A stretch of DNA of 64,000 bases from Aldehydirespirator sp965203635. Its GTDB lineage: Bacteria > Actinomycetota > Acidimicrobiia > Acidimicrobiales > Aldehydirespiratoraceae. The stretch spans positions 3,286,001 through 3,350,000 of the forward strand of contig OZ241903.1 of NCBI GenBank assembly GCA_965203635.1, in the 5' to 3' direction. Positions 16,779 to 24,612 of the stretch are shown here, piece by piece; position 1 is the stretch's first letter; every line of letters starts with the position of its first letter. Made by a program: the position numbers and the translations under genes. The notes under the pieces were generated by a model that worked only from the letters and a program-made list of their open reading frames with translations, ran no database searches and was not told the DNA's origin.

Positions 16779-17933
16779 CTATTCGTGGAGGGCCTTCGCC
16801 AGCCGGCGCAGGCCCTCGGCTATGGCGTCCTCCTCGGCCGCCAGCGAGATGCGGGCCCAGCCCCGGCCCGCGGGCCCGAACACCGAGCCCGGCGCCACGC
16901 TCACCGAGTGCGACTCGAGCAGCCTCAACGCGAAGTCGAGGTCGTCGTCGCCCGACGCGGAGACGTCGAGCAGCATGTAGAGAGTGCCGTCGGACGCCAC
17001 CGCCCGCACGCCCGCGGCCGCCGCCGTGTCGAGGGCCACCGACCGGCGGCGCCGGTAGGCGGCCAGCATCTGCTCGTAGGGGTGGCGTGGTCCGGTCAAC
17101 GCGGCCTCGGCCGCCTTCTGGGAGATCGTGCTGGGGCACGAGACCAGCGGCTCCTGCAGCTTGCGCAGCAGGTCGGCCATTCCGGCCGGCGCGGCCACAT
17201 AGCCGACGCGCCAGCCGGTCATGGCGTAGACCTTCGAGAAGCTGCACACCGTTATCACCCGCCCATCGGAGTCGAGGGGCGCAGCCGCGGTGTGGACGCA
17301 GTCGTCGGACAGGACCATCTCGTCGTAGACCTCGTCGCACAGCAGCCACAGGTCGTGACGGGACGCGAAGTCCACCAAGTCCTGCATCAGGGAAGCCCCG
17401 TAGACGGCGCCGGTCGGGTTGGCCGGCGTGTTGACGAACAGGACCTTGGTGCGTTCCGTAACCAGCGTCTCGAGGGCCTCGATGTCGGGCAGGAATCCCT
17501 CGTCGGCCGCCAACCGGTAGAACACGGGCCTCCCCCCCAGCACCGCGACCGTCTCGTCCATGTTGGGGAACCCCGGCGTGGGCAGCAGCACCTCGTCGCC
17601 CGGCTCCAGGAGCGCCACGTAGATCGAGTACAGGGCGTTCATGGCCCCCGGCGTGACCACGATCTCGTCGGTGGAGGCCTCGATGCCATTGACCCTGCGG
17701 AGCTTGTCGGCGAGCAGTTCGCGCAGGCTGGCCAGCCCGCCGTTGGGCCCGTAGCCGGTGTGGCCTTCATGAGCGGCCCGCGCCGCCGCGTCGATGACGT
17801 GGGCGGGCGTGGTGAAGCTGGGCTCACCCACCTCGAGCCTGATCACGTCGCCGCCGATGCGGGAGGCGGCGTCGAAGAGGACCCGGATCTCGGACCGGCG
17901 CAGCGCGGCGGCCCTCGCGGCTGGAACCCTCAC
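16779..17933 (-). CDS. class I/II PLP aminotransferase
   Basis: 384 aa fold-type I aminotransferase. PLP lysine K234 in SFSKVYAMTGWRVGY, D200 in the LLCDEVYDE strand, the NTPANPTG substrate loop, and YGPNGG. GTG 17933 is used because it directly precedes the conserved N-terminal helix. It probably transaminates the amino acid freed by the M20 hydrolase to a 2-oxoacid for the E1 complex. A close paralogue of the same architecture lies at 50331-51482. Confidence 0.88.
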   Translation of the reverse strand: MRVPAARAAALRRSEIRVLFDAASRIGGDVIRLEVGEPSFTTPAHVIDAAARAAHEGHTGYGPNGGLASLRELLADKLRRVNGIEASTDEIVVTPGAMNALYSIYVALLEPGDEVLLPTPGFPNMDETVAVLGGRPVFYRLAADEGFLPDIEALETLVTERTKVLFVNTPANPTGAVYGASLMQDLVDFASRHDLWLLCDEVYDEMVLSDDCVHTAAAPLDSDGRVITVCSFSKVYAMTGWRVGYVAAPAGMADLLRKLQEPLVSCPSTISQKAAEAALTGPRHPYEQMLAAYRRRRSVALDTAAAAGVRAVASDGTLYMLLDVSASGDDDLDFALRLLESHSVSVAPGSVFGPAGRGWARISLAAEEDAIAEGLRRLAKALHE

Positions 17934-18050
17934 GGTCTCGTCACCGCAACCCGCCGGCGGCCGGGCAACCGCAGCAACAGGCCGCTTCTACGCTTTCGCG
18001 CGGCGGCCCTGTCCGCTGGAGCCTTCACCGGTCTTCGGGTATGGAGGCGG

Positions 18051-18614
18051 TCACTGGGCCCTTGCTGCGGCCTGGGCCTCGAGGTCGGGACGCTGGCCCG
18101 GATCGAAGTAGCGCAGCGCCCAATCGGCGCCCTGCCAGGTCACCAGGCGACCGTCGCGGGGCACGAGCCTCACCAGGTATCGCTCCCAGCCCCACGACAT
18201 CTTGAGCTGCTCCGGCCCGTCCGGCCCGGTGTAGCGGACGGCCATCTCCTCGGCCACCGGCACCCACTGCGAGCCCTCCCCCTCTGCGGGCCCTTCGACG
18301 ATCTCGGCCGTGCACTGGGCCAGCACCTTGCGGATCCGGGGATGGGCCAACTCCTCGATGCACACCGCGCAGCGGGGATCGCGCTGCAGGTCGGCGACCC
18401 ACTCGGAGCGCTTGCGGCCCACCACCAGGAAGGCCTCGCCGTCCCACTGGTACCACAGCGGCACGACCATGGGCCAGCCGTCCGACTTGAGGTGGGCCAG
18501 CTTCAACAGCCAGGTGCTGTCGGCGCCGGCCAGGAAGTCCGCCACCTGCGCCGCGGGGATCCCGCCGGCGCCGGAGTCCTCCTCGTAGTACCGCTCCTGC
18601 TTGAATTCGCTCAT
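18051..18614 (-). CDS. pyridoxamine 5'-phosphate oxidase-like split-barrel protein
   Basis: 187 aa split beta-barrel flavin/F420-binding family. Core: LAHLKSDGWPMVVPLWYQWDGEAFLVV, a motif shared with the protein at 52629-53165. ATG 18614 is preferred over an upstream in-frame ATG (18653) because GGGGAG precedes it at proper spacing. It may reduce or oxidise a small substrate using F420 or FMN. It is probably the first gene of the minus-strand operon and shares a 51-bp divergent promoter region with the CocE gene. Confidence 0.78.
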   Translation of the reverse strand: MSEFKQERYYEEDSGAGGIPAAQVADFLAGADSTWLLKLAHLKSDGWPMVVPLWYQWDGEAFLVVGRKRSEWVADLQRDPRCAVCIEELAHPRIRKVLAQCTAEIVEGPAEGEGSQWVPVAEEMAVRYTGPDGPEQLKMSWGWERYLVRLVPRDGRLVTWQGADWALRYFDPGQRPDLEAQAAARAQ

Positions 18615-18665
18615 CGACACACTCCCCAGTCGGTCGGGCCGATACTGACACACCTCTGAGGCGCC

Positions 18666-20429
18666 ATGACAATCGAGAACCTCCCCGGATTGCCGGTCAC
18701 CGTCGAGCGGGACGTGCCCGCGGCGATGCGCGACGGCACCGTGCTGCGGGCCGACGTGTACCGCCCCGCGGATCTACCCGCGGGCGGCGTCCCGGTCCTG
18801 CTGTCTCGCAGTCCCTACGACAAGCGAGTCAACGTGTCCACGTTCGGCAACACCCACCCCGCCTGGTATGCGTCCCGCGGATACATGGTGGTGACCCAGG
18901 ACACCAGGGGCCGCTACACCTCCGAGGGAGACTTCTACCCGTTCGCGCACGAGATGGACGACGGCTACGACACCGTCGAGTGGGCCGCAGCACTGCCGGG
19001 CTCGAACGGCGACGTGGGCATGTTCGGATTCTCCTATGTGGGAGCCACCCAGCTGCTGGCCGCAGTGACGCGGCCCCCGTCGCTGAAGGCCATCGCGCCG
19101 GGCTTCACCGCCTCGCAGTACTACGACGGCTGGACGTACAACGGCGGAGCGCTGGCGGCCGCCTTCGTGTGCTACTGGGCCAACCTGCTGGCCCTCGGCT
19201 CGGCGGTGCGAGCCACCGACCGGGCCGCGGCCGACGCCCTAGGCGCTTCGCTGGGCGCGGCCGAGGGCTGGTTCTGGTCGCTGCCGATGTCAGAGTTCCC
19301 GCCGCTGCAGGGCGGCTACGCCCCCTACTTCTACGACTGGGTGGAGCACTGCACCTACGACGACTACTGGAAGCGCTGGAGCATCGACGCCGACTACAGC
19401 CGCATCGAGGTGCCGGCCCTGCACTTCGGGGGCTGGTGGGACGTGTTCCTGAGCGGGACGGTGAAGAACTTCACCGGGCTGCGGGCCTCAGCCGGAACGG
19501 AAGCGGCCCGCGGGGCCCAGAAGCTGCTGGTGGGCCCGTGGACGCACATGCCGTGGACGCCGGTGAGCCGCTGCGGCGGCGACGGGCCGAGCACCAACGA
19601 GATCGACGACTGGCAGCTGCGCTGGTTCGACCACACCCTCAAGGGCATCGACACCGGCGTGCTCGACCATCCGGTGACGGTGTTCACCCTCGACGGCGGA
19701 TGGCGAGACCTCGACGGGTGGCCGCCCTCCGACACCGCCGCCGAGGACTGGTACATCCACTCGCAGGGGCGGGCCAACTCCAAGTTCGGGGACGGCACCC
19801 TCGACCGGGTCCCGCCCACCGCGGAGCCGCCCGACATCTTCGTCTACGACCCGGGCGTGCCCATTCCGAGCATGGGCGGCCATTCGTGCTGCTTCGACAC
19901 CATCACACCGATGGGCCCGGCCGACCAGCACCAGGCCGAGGTGTCGCGCATGATCCTCGTGTACACGTCCGAGCCCCTCCAGTCCGACATCGAGCTGCTG
20001 GGCGACGTGTCGGTGACCCTGCACGCGGCCACCACCGCCACCGACACTGACTTCACCGCCCGGCTGTGCGTGGTCGATCCCGACGGCCGCAGCGTCAACC
20101 TCCAGGAGGGCATCCTGAGGGCCCGCTACCGCCACTCCCTGAGCGATCCGAAGCCGCTGGTGCCCGGCGAGGTGTACGAGTTGCGCATCGAGCTGGGCCC
20201 GGTCGGCGCCCACGTCGCGGCCGGATCACGGCTGAGGCTGAACATCTCCAGCTCGGACTTCCCGCAGTGGGACCGCAACCTCAACACCGGCGGAACGCCC
20301 CTGGCCGAGAGTGCCCTAGTAGCCGCCCCGGCAACCCAGACAGTCATGCACAACGCCGATCACCCGACCCGCATCACCCTGCCCGTCCGCCGGACTGGCT
20401 CCGTGGGAGGCCGGGCGGACAGGCTGTAG
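18666..20429 (+). CDS. CocE/NonD family serine hydrolase
   Basis: 587 aa. Alpha/beta-hydrolase of the X-Pro dipeptidyl-peptidase/cocaine esterase group. Seen: SRSPYDKR, VVTQDTRGRYTSEG, nucleophile S123 in GFSYVG, HFGGWWDVF (acid region), LLVGPWTHM (catalytic His), then the C-terminal jelly-roll (LGDVSVTLHA, GSRLRLNISSSDFPQWDRN). No signal peptide, so probably cytoplasmic ester or amide hydrolysis. A second CocE-like gene lies at 56731-58266. Confidence 0.88.
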   Translation: MTIENLPGLPVTVERDVPAAMRDGTVLRADVYRPADLPAGGVPVLLSRSPYDKRVNVSTFGNTHPAWYASRGYMVVTQDTRGRYTSEGDFYPFAHEMDDGYDTVEWAAALPGSNGDVGMFGFSYVGATQLLAAVTRPPSLKAIAPGFTASQYYDGWTYNGGALAAAFVCYWANLLALGSAVRATDRAAADALGASLGAAEGWFWSLPMSEFPPLQGGYAPYFYDWVEHCTYDDYWKRWSIDADYSRIEVPALHFGGWWDVFLSGTVKNFTGLRASAGTEAARGAQKLLVGPWTHMPWTPVSRCGGDGPSTNEIDDWQLRWFDHTLKGIDTGVLDHPVTVFTLDGGWRDLDGWPPSDTAAEDWYIHSQGRANSKFGDGTLDRVPPTAEPPDIFVYDPGVPIPSMGGHSCCFDTITPMGPADQHQAEVSRMILVYTSEPLQSDIELLGDVSVTLHAATTATDTDFTARLCVVDPDGRSVNLQEGILRARYRHSLSDPKPLVPGEVYELRIELGPVGAHVAAGSRLRLNISSSDFPQWDRNLNTGGTPLAESALVAAPATQTVMHNADHPTRITLPVRRTGSVGGRADRL

Positions 20430-20614
20430 GTGTAGGAGTATCTCACGGTGGCCACCTCTCCACCGGTTGCACCGATAAGGCATCCAGCGAGGGGGTCATT
20501 GGAGTCGATCACGACTACAGACATCATGGCTCATATCGCCGCACGACACTAGGTGTCGCGCCGGACGCGGGACTGAACTTCCGCTCGCCTGATAGGAGTA
20601 CTGCGAAGCCTGCG
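20430..20614. other. intergenic, no gene seen
   Basis: 185 bp between the CocE stop and the small minus-strand gene. Frames are broken and no strong terminator is seen. A perfect GGTGGCCACC palindrome lies near 20448. Base composition is closer to the accessory island than to CocE. Confidence 0.3.
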
Positions 20615-20758
20615 TCAGGCGGGCTCGGAGTGTCGCCAGCGCCGCCAGAAGAACAGCGATTCCGGGATGAATCCTTGGCTGCCGGTGGTGCTGTCGAGTT
20701 CGGGGATGTCCTTGAGGAGGTCTTGCTGGGACTCGGTGTCGGTTGCAGGCGGCTCCAT
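20615..20758 (-). CDS. 47-aa hypothetical protein
   Basis: Short protein beginning MEPPATDTESQQDLL, with an acidic N-terminal half (DLLKDIPELDS) and a basic, aromatic C-terminus (FFWRRWRHSEPA). It starts 4 bp downstream of the small membrane protein stop on the same strand, as in a two-gene operon. No family recognised. Its ATG at 20758 lacks a strong ribosome binding site, so coupling to the upstream gene is likely. Confidence 0.4.
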   Translation of the reverse strand: MEPPATDTESQQDLLKDIPELDSTTGSQGFIPESLFFWRRWRHSEPA

Positions 20759-20762
20759 GGGG

Positions 20763-20975
20763 TCACGTTAGCTCGTAGAATCCCAGGAGCAATACGACGA
20801 TTTCGAGCAGGACGATCAAGGCCTGGAAGGCGACCAGCCACCGAATGCGAGTGAGGGTCTTGGCGTTGTCGCCAAAGTCGCGATTGAGCGCGTCGATGAG
20901 GGCGACTTGCAGCTGCTGATGGCGCTTCTCGCGGGCCTCGTGGAGGACGAGTTCGGGGGTGCCTTCGTCCAGCAT
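20763..20975 (-). CDS. 70-aa single-pass membrane protein
   Basis: Residues 1-45 are charged and helix-prone (HEAREKRHQQLQVALIDALN), likely a short coiled coil. Residues about 47-67 form one transmembrane helix (VAFQALIVLLEIVVLLLGF), leaving almost no tail. The topology (cytoplasmic helix plus C-terminal anchor) resembles small phage-like or toxin-like accessory proteins, but no family is recognised. An AT-rich segment at 20990-21075 upstream may hold its promoter. Confidence 0.5.
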   Translation of the reverse strand: MLDEGTPELVLHEAREKRHQQLQVALIDALNRDFGDNAKTLTRIRWLVAFQALIVLLEIVVLLLGFYELT

Positions 20976-20984
20976 TGAGACCGT

Positions 20985-21075
20985 CCGTTCTGCATTATTT
21001 CCATAAGTGTCAGGATTGTTAGATAGGTTACATGCTTCTAATGTAATGACAATAGCTATAGAATATTCTCAATCT
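20985..21075 (-). promoter_or_regulatory. AT-rich promoter-like segment
   Basis: About 90 bp with strong AT richness between the alcohol dehydrogenase 3' end and the small membrane-protein gene, containing TTGTCA- and TATAGC-like hexamers on the minus strand and a GAATATTC palindrome near 21061. Likely promoter of the two small genes. Exact boxes are uncertain. Confidence 0.35.
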
Positions 21076-21108
21076 CTGATGTTGGCGAGACCGGCCGCCT
21101 CTTCATTC

Positions 21109-22119
21109 TCAGGGGATGAGTACTGCCCGGCCTACGAAGGCGCCGCCGGCGAGGTCTCGCAATGCTTGGTTGGCGTCGCTCAGTGCGTAGGGCACGACCA
21201 CGGGGCTGACATCGCCCCGCAGAGCCAGCTGCGTCAGCTCCACCAACTCCGGGTAGGTGCCGACGTAGACGCCCTCGATGCGGATCTCGTTGGCGACCAG
21301 CGACAGGATCGGAGTCGACAGCGAGCCTCCGACGCCGACCGCGAAGTACGACCCGCCGAAGCCGAGGCCGGTCAGGGAGGCAGCAGCAGACTCGTCGGAC
21401 CCGACGAAGTCGAGGATGGCGTCTGCCTGCGAGCCCGTCGCGGTGCCGAGTTCCTCCGGCGAGCAGGCGGCATGCGCGCCGCAGCCCACCGCGAGCTCCC
21501 TTGCCTCGGGCCGCGTGTCGACGGCCAGCACACGGGCCGGGCTGATGGACCGCAGGATCTGCACCGCGAGATGCCCGAGCCCGCCCACGCCCAACACCAC
21601 GGCGAGACTTCCCGGCTCGAGAGCAGTAGCCGCCTTGCGGCAGGCTCGGTAGGCCGCCAGACCGGCGTCGGTGAGGGTGGCCATCGCGGCCAGGTCAGCG
21701 TCGTCGGGCAGCTGGATCAGCGATCGCTCCGTCACCAGCAGGTACTCGGCGTAGCCGCCGTCGCAGTCGATCCCGGGAGTGCGCCTGCCCGGCGCCGCCG
21801 AATCGACACCGCGGCGCTCGGGCGCGCTGAGGCCGTCGGAGACGAACGGGTAGCAGAGCACGGCCTGCCCCATCTCCACCGTGGACACCATCGGCCCCGC
21901 CGCGTGCACCCAACCGCTGTTCTCGTGGCCGAGCACATGGGGCACACTCACCGGCAGCTCCCCCATCAGAATGTGCAGGTCGCTCCGGCACACCCCGGCG
22001 GCCGCGATCCGCACGACGACATCGAAGGGTCCTGCAGGCTCCGGTCGGGGCAGCTCCTGCGGGCTGAGCGGCTGGAGCGTGCGGCCGTCCGGCTGGTCGG
22101 TCATTACCATGGCCCGCAT
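21109..22119 (-). CDS. zinc-type alcohol dehydrogenase (MDR family)
   Basis: 336 aa. Catalytic zinc ligands C44, H65 and E66 (GVCRSDLH, GHENSGW), NAD(P)-binding VLGVGGLGHLAVQ, and AVDTRPEARELAVGCGAHA. The structural zinc lobe that normally has four clustered cysteines is replaced by a loop with only isolated cysteines (CYPFVSDGLSAPERRG and later DCDGGYAEY), so the second zinc is probably missing. ATG 22119 (MRAMVMTD) is chosen; an in-frame start at 22173 gives an unlikely Pro/Arg-rich leader. Possibly oxidises or reduces an alcohol/aldehyde. Substrate unknown. Confidence 0.85.
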   Translation of the reverse strand: MRAMVMTDQPDGRTLQPLSPQELPRPEPAGPFDVVVRIAAAGVCRSDLHILMGELPVSVPHVLGHENSGWVHAAGPMVSTVEMGQAVLCYPFVSDGLSAPERRGVDSAAPGRRTPGIDCDGGYAEYLLVTERSLIQLPDDADLAAMATLTDAGLAAYRACRKAATALEPGSLAVVLGVGGLGHLAVQILRSISPARVLAVDTRPEARELAVGCGAHAACSPEELGTATGSQADAILDFVGSDESAAASLTGLGFGGSYFAVGVGGSLSTPILSLVANEIRIEGVYVGTYPELVELTQLALRGDVSPVVVPYALSDANQALRDLAGGAFVGRAVLIP

Positions 22120-22176
22120 CGAGCCGAGGCTAGGTGTCGAGCCCCTAGGAGCTGTCCTGGGCAGCGGGGCCACCCC

Positions 22177-23511
22177 CTAGCAGTACCCGTCAAGCTGTGC
22201 GCGCTGGGACGCGTAGCCACGGAGTGGGAATGTCGCTGTGCCTATGCCCTGGACGTGGAGCGTCAACTGCCGTGCGGACGGCGACCGTCTGAGTAGGTCA
22301 GTTAGTTCGGCGGCCTCCGCCCCATGCAGTATCCCATGCACCGAGTCCTCAACCGGGGCCCACACCGTGGTCCGCTCCGACCCGGCATCAACCCGGTACG
22401 TCACCTCCACCTGGTCGTCAACTACGAGACCCGGGTACAACGACCAGAAGTCACACGACGCACCTAGCCACGGACCGGACCCACTGGCAGGTGACCACGG
22501 GCCTTCGAAGTCCGAAGCTTCAACCGCGGCATGCGGAAACGCCGTGTTGGTATACGGCCCACTGAACTCCCCACTGACTGAGGGAAACATGACTTCGGGG
22601 TGGAAGGTCCACCACGGTTCAGTCACCTCAGTTCCTGACCTAGTGCCCCCACCGGAACGCAACCCTGGCAGATGCCGCTTCAGTTCCTTGGTGGCTACTG
22701 CGTAACCCAACCCTTCAACGGTCACGTCCACGAACTTGCGGACAACCATGCCCACAACCTGCCCACAGGCATCGACCAACGGGCCTCCGCTGTTGCCGGG
22801 GTTGGTGGCCGCGTCCGTCACCACCACGGTGCCCAGGAACCGGTCCTGTTCCAGGCGTGACACCACCCCACGGCTTACCGAGGCTGTCAGTTCGTCATAA
22901 AGGGGGAACCCCACCACGTAGGCCACGTCACCTGCCTGCGCGGGGTCCTCTGTCAGAACGAGAGGCGGAGTGCCCACACCACTACCCACCAGCAAGGCCA
23001 CGTCCCCAGCCGTGTCAGTACCGACTACTGACACGGGCAGGCTCCTCGAACCGCTATAGAGGACCGCGTCTTGCGCCTCGCCAACCACATGGGCTGCGGT
23101 TAGCCACTCACCGTCACCGATGTAGAAGGCGGTACCTGCCCCATCACCCACACCGCCCACCTGCCACACTGCCGCCAGCACCGCCTCGCGGTGGTCCCCG
23201 AACTCACACACCTGCCGGGGTGCCTCCTCCTCGGTTGCATGCGTGTTTGTGGTTGTGGGTGGCGCCTCGGTGGTTGTCGTCGGTACCACCGCCGTAGTCG
23301 GGGCCACGGTGGTTGTCGTCGGTACCAGCGTCGTAGTCGGGGCCACGGTGGTTGTCGTCGGTACCACCGTCGTAGTTGTCGTCGTGGCCGGTTCCACCAG
23401 AACCACCGGGGTAGATTCGTCGTCGTCAACAAGGATCAGCGCCGCCGTCACCAGCCCACCCCCAACAATGAGTGCCGCCAGCACGACAACCGCCGCAGTG
23501 AGCTTGGACAC
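22177..23511 (-). CDS. membrane-anchored trypsin-like serine protease with Thr/Pro linker
   Basis: 444 aa. Signal-anchor 5-27, then a Thr/Pro-rich spacer (42-90) of repeated VPTTTT/VAPTTT units, then an S1C/HtrA-like protease domain: H141 (TAAHVV), D170 (TAGDVALL), S241 (GNSGGP). No PDZ domain follows. The last 150 residues form an unrecognised extracellular domain with two conserved-looking cysteines (GASCDFWSLYP and the C-terminal DGYC). It probably acts outside the membrane in protein quality control or processing. The spacer is encoded by a 39-bp tandem repeat. Confidence 0.85.
   Translation of the reverse strand: MSKLTAAVVVLAALIVGGGLVTAALILVDDDESTPVVLVEPATTTTTTVVPTTTTVAPTTTLVPTTTTVAPTTAVVPTTTTEAPPTTTNTHATEEEAPRQVCEFGDHREAVLAAVWQVGGVGDGAGTAFYIGDGEWLTAAHVVGEAQDAVLYSGSRSLPVSVVGTDTAGDVALLVGSGVGTPPLVLTEDPAQAGDVAYVVGFPLYDELTASVSRGVVSRLEQDRFLGTVVVTDAATNPGNSGGPLVDACGQVVGMVVRKFVDVTVEGLGYAVATKELKRHLPGLRSGGGTRSGTEVTEPWWTFHPEVMFPSVSGEFSGPYTNTAFPHAAVEASDFEGPWSPASGSGPWLGASCDFWSLYPGLVVDDQVEVTYRVDAGSERTTVWAPVEDSVHGILHGAEAAELTDLLRRSPSARQLTLHVQGIGTATFPLRGYASQRAQLDGYC
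23269..23375 (-). repeat. 39-bp tandem repeat encoding the Thr/Pro linker
   Basis: Two complete units (23269-23307, 23308-23346) and a partial third, each beginning GGTGGTTGTCGTCGGTACCA on the plus strand, differing at very few positions. Each unit gives 13 residues. Length polymorphism between strains is likely. Confidence 0.8.
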
Positions 23512-23721
23512 AGGTACTCAGCCTATGCCGCCGGGTCCTTCATGATCGTCTACGGCATCTTGGGCGGCCGTTGTTCTCGGGCGGTCCGACGAGTCACGCC
23601 CGGGACGCCAGAACGCCCAAGGCGCTGTTTGAGGCAAGTATCGAGCAGGTGGGCGTTGCTCATCCGGAACTCGTGGGTCTTCACCGAGCCGTAGAGTTGC
23701 CTCAGCGAAATGGGGGACGCT

Positions 23722-24534
23722 ATGTGCACGACCGGAGTGCTGAGACTCGGGGCCGGCGACTACCTGCTGTTCAAGAACAAGGACTTCGGCCGGACCCACT
23801 TCGACGACCGGCTCGTCACCGAGCCGAGCGTCTTCGGTGTGCAGGGCGTGACCACCTGGGCCGGCACGGACCCCGACCTCGACCAGTTCTCGGGGTTCTC
23901 CATTGGTGCCAACGAGCACGGGCTGCTGTGCTGCGACTCCAACGTGCGAACGCTGGAGGGGCACGCCAACTACGACGAACTCACCGAGGTCGCCCTACGC
24001 GAGGGCCGCGACATCGATTCGGCCGTCGGGGCCGTACAGGAGGCAGTCGAGTCGAAGCCCTACCTGTGGGCCAACCTGATCATGATCGACGCGGCCGCGG
24101 CTGCGGCGGTGGAGGTGCGGGGCGACCGGGTCAAGGCCACCGCCCTGAAGGGGCCCACCGCACGCTCCAACCACCACGTCGAACTCAAGCCCCACCCTGC
24201 CGACGACGACACAGTCACGACCCAGAGGCGCCTGGCCTCAGCCCAGCGCCGCCTGGAGCAAGCGGGCGGCATCGACGACATCTTCGCCCTGCAGCGCTCT
24301 CACGACGACGGTGACACCGGCATATGCAACCACCAGGGCTACCGAACCGTGTACTCCTACGTCCTACGCCAACGACAGGGCTCCGTCACCCTGCACATAT
24401 CTCAAGGCCAACCCTGCACCAACCCCGACCGCGTCGAGCTGACGGTGCCCGTGGGTGGCGGCTGGTCGGAGGCCGCGGCGGCGAAGTTCCGAGCCGCGTA
24501 TCCCTCGGCCCACGCCGCCCTCGTGGACCTCTGA
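23722..24534 (+). CDS. Ntn-hydrolase, C45/acyl-transferase type with N-terminal Cys
   Basis: 270 aa. Begins Met-Cys-Thr-Thr, so removal of Met exposes Cys2 as the N-terminal nucleophile, as in choloylglycine hydrolase / acyl-CoA:6-aminopenicillanate acyltransferase-like enzymes. Supporting segments: LLFKNKDFGRT, FSIGANEHGLLCCDSNV, TARSNHHVEL, GICNHQGYRTVYSYVL. ATG 23722 is preferred over the in-frame ATG at 23710, since GGGGGA lies in between and only this start leaves Cys at position 2. Likely amide or N-acyl hydrolysis in the cytoplasm. Confidence 0.8.
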   Translation: MCTTGVLRLGAGDYLLFKNKDFGRTHFDDRLVTEPSVFGVQGVTTWAGTDPDLDQFSGFSIGANEHGLLCCDSNVRTLEGHANYDELTEVALREGRDIDSAVGAVQEAVESKPYLWANLIMIDAAAAAAVEVRGDRVKATALKGPTARSNHHVELKPHPADDDTVTTQRRLASAQRRLEQAGGIDDIFALQRSHDDGDTGICNHQGYRTVYSYVLRQRQGSVTLHISQGQPCTNPDRVELTVPVGGGWSEAAAAKFRAAYPSAHAALVDL

Positions 24535-24612
24535 CGTCTCTCCCTCGCTGCAACAGACTGCCAGCCGCGAGCCTGCGCATCGAGCGGCCGGAGCAGGCTC
24601 TAGCAGGTAGCG

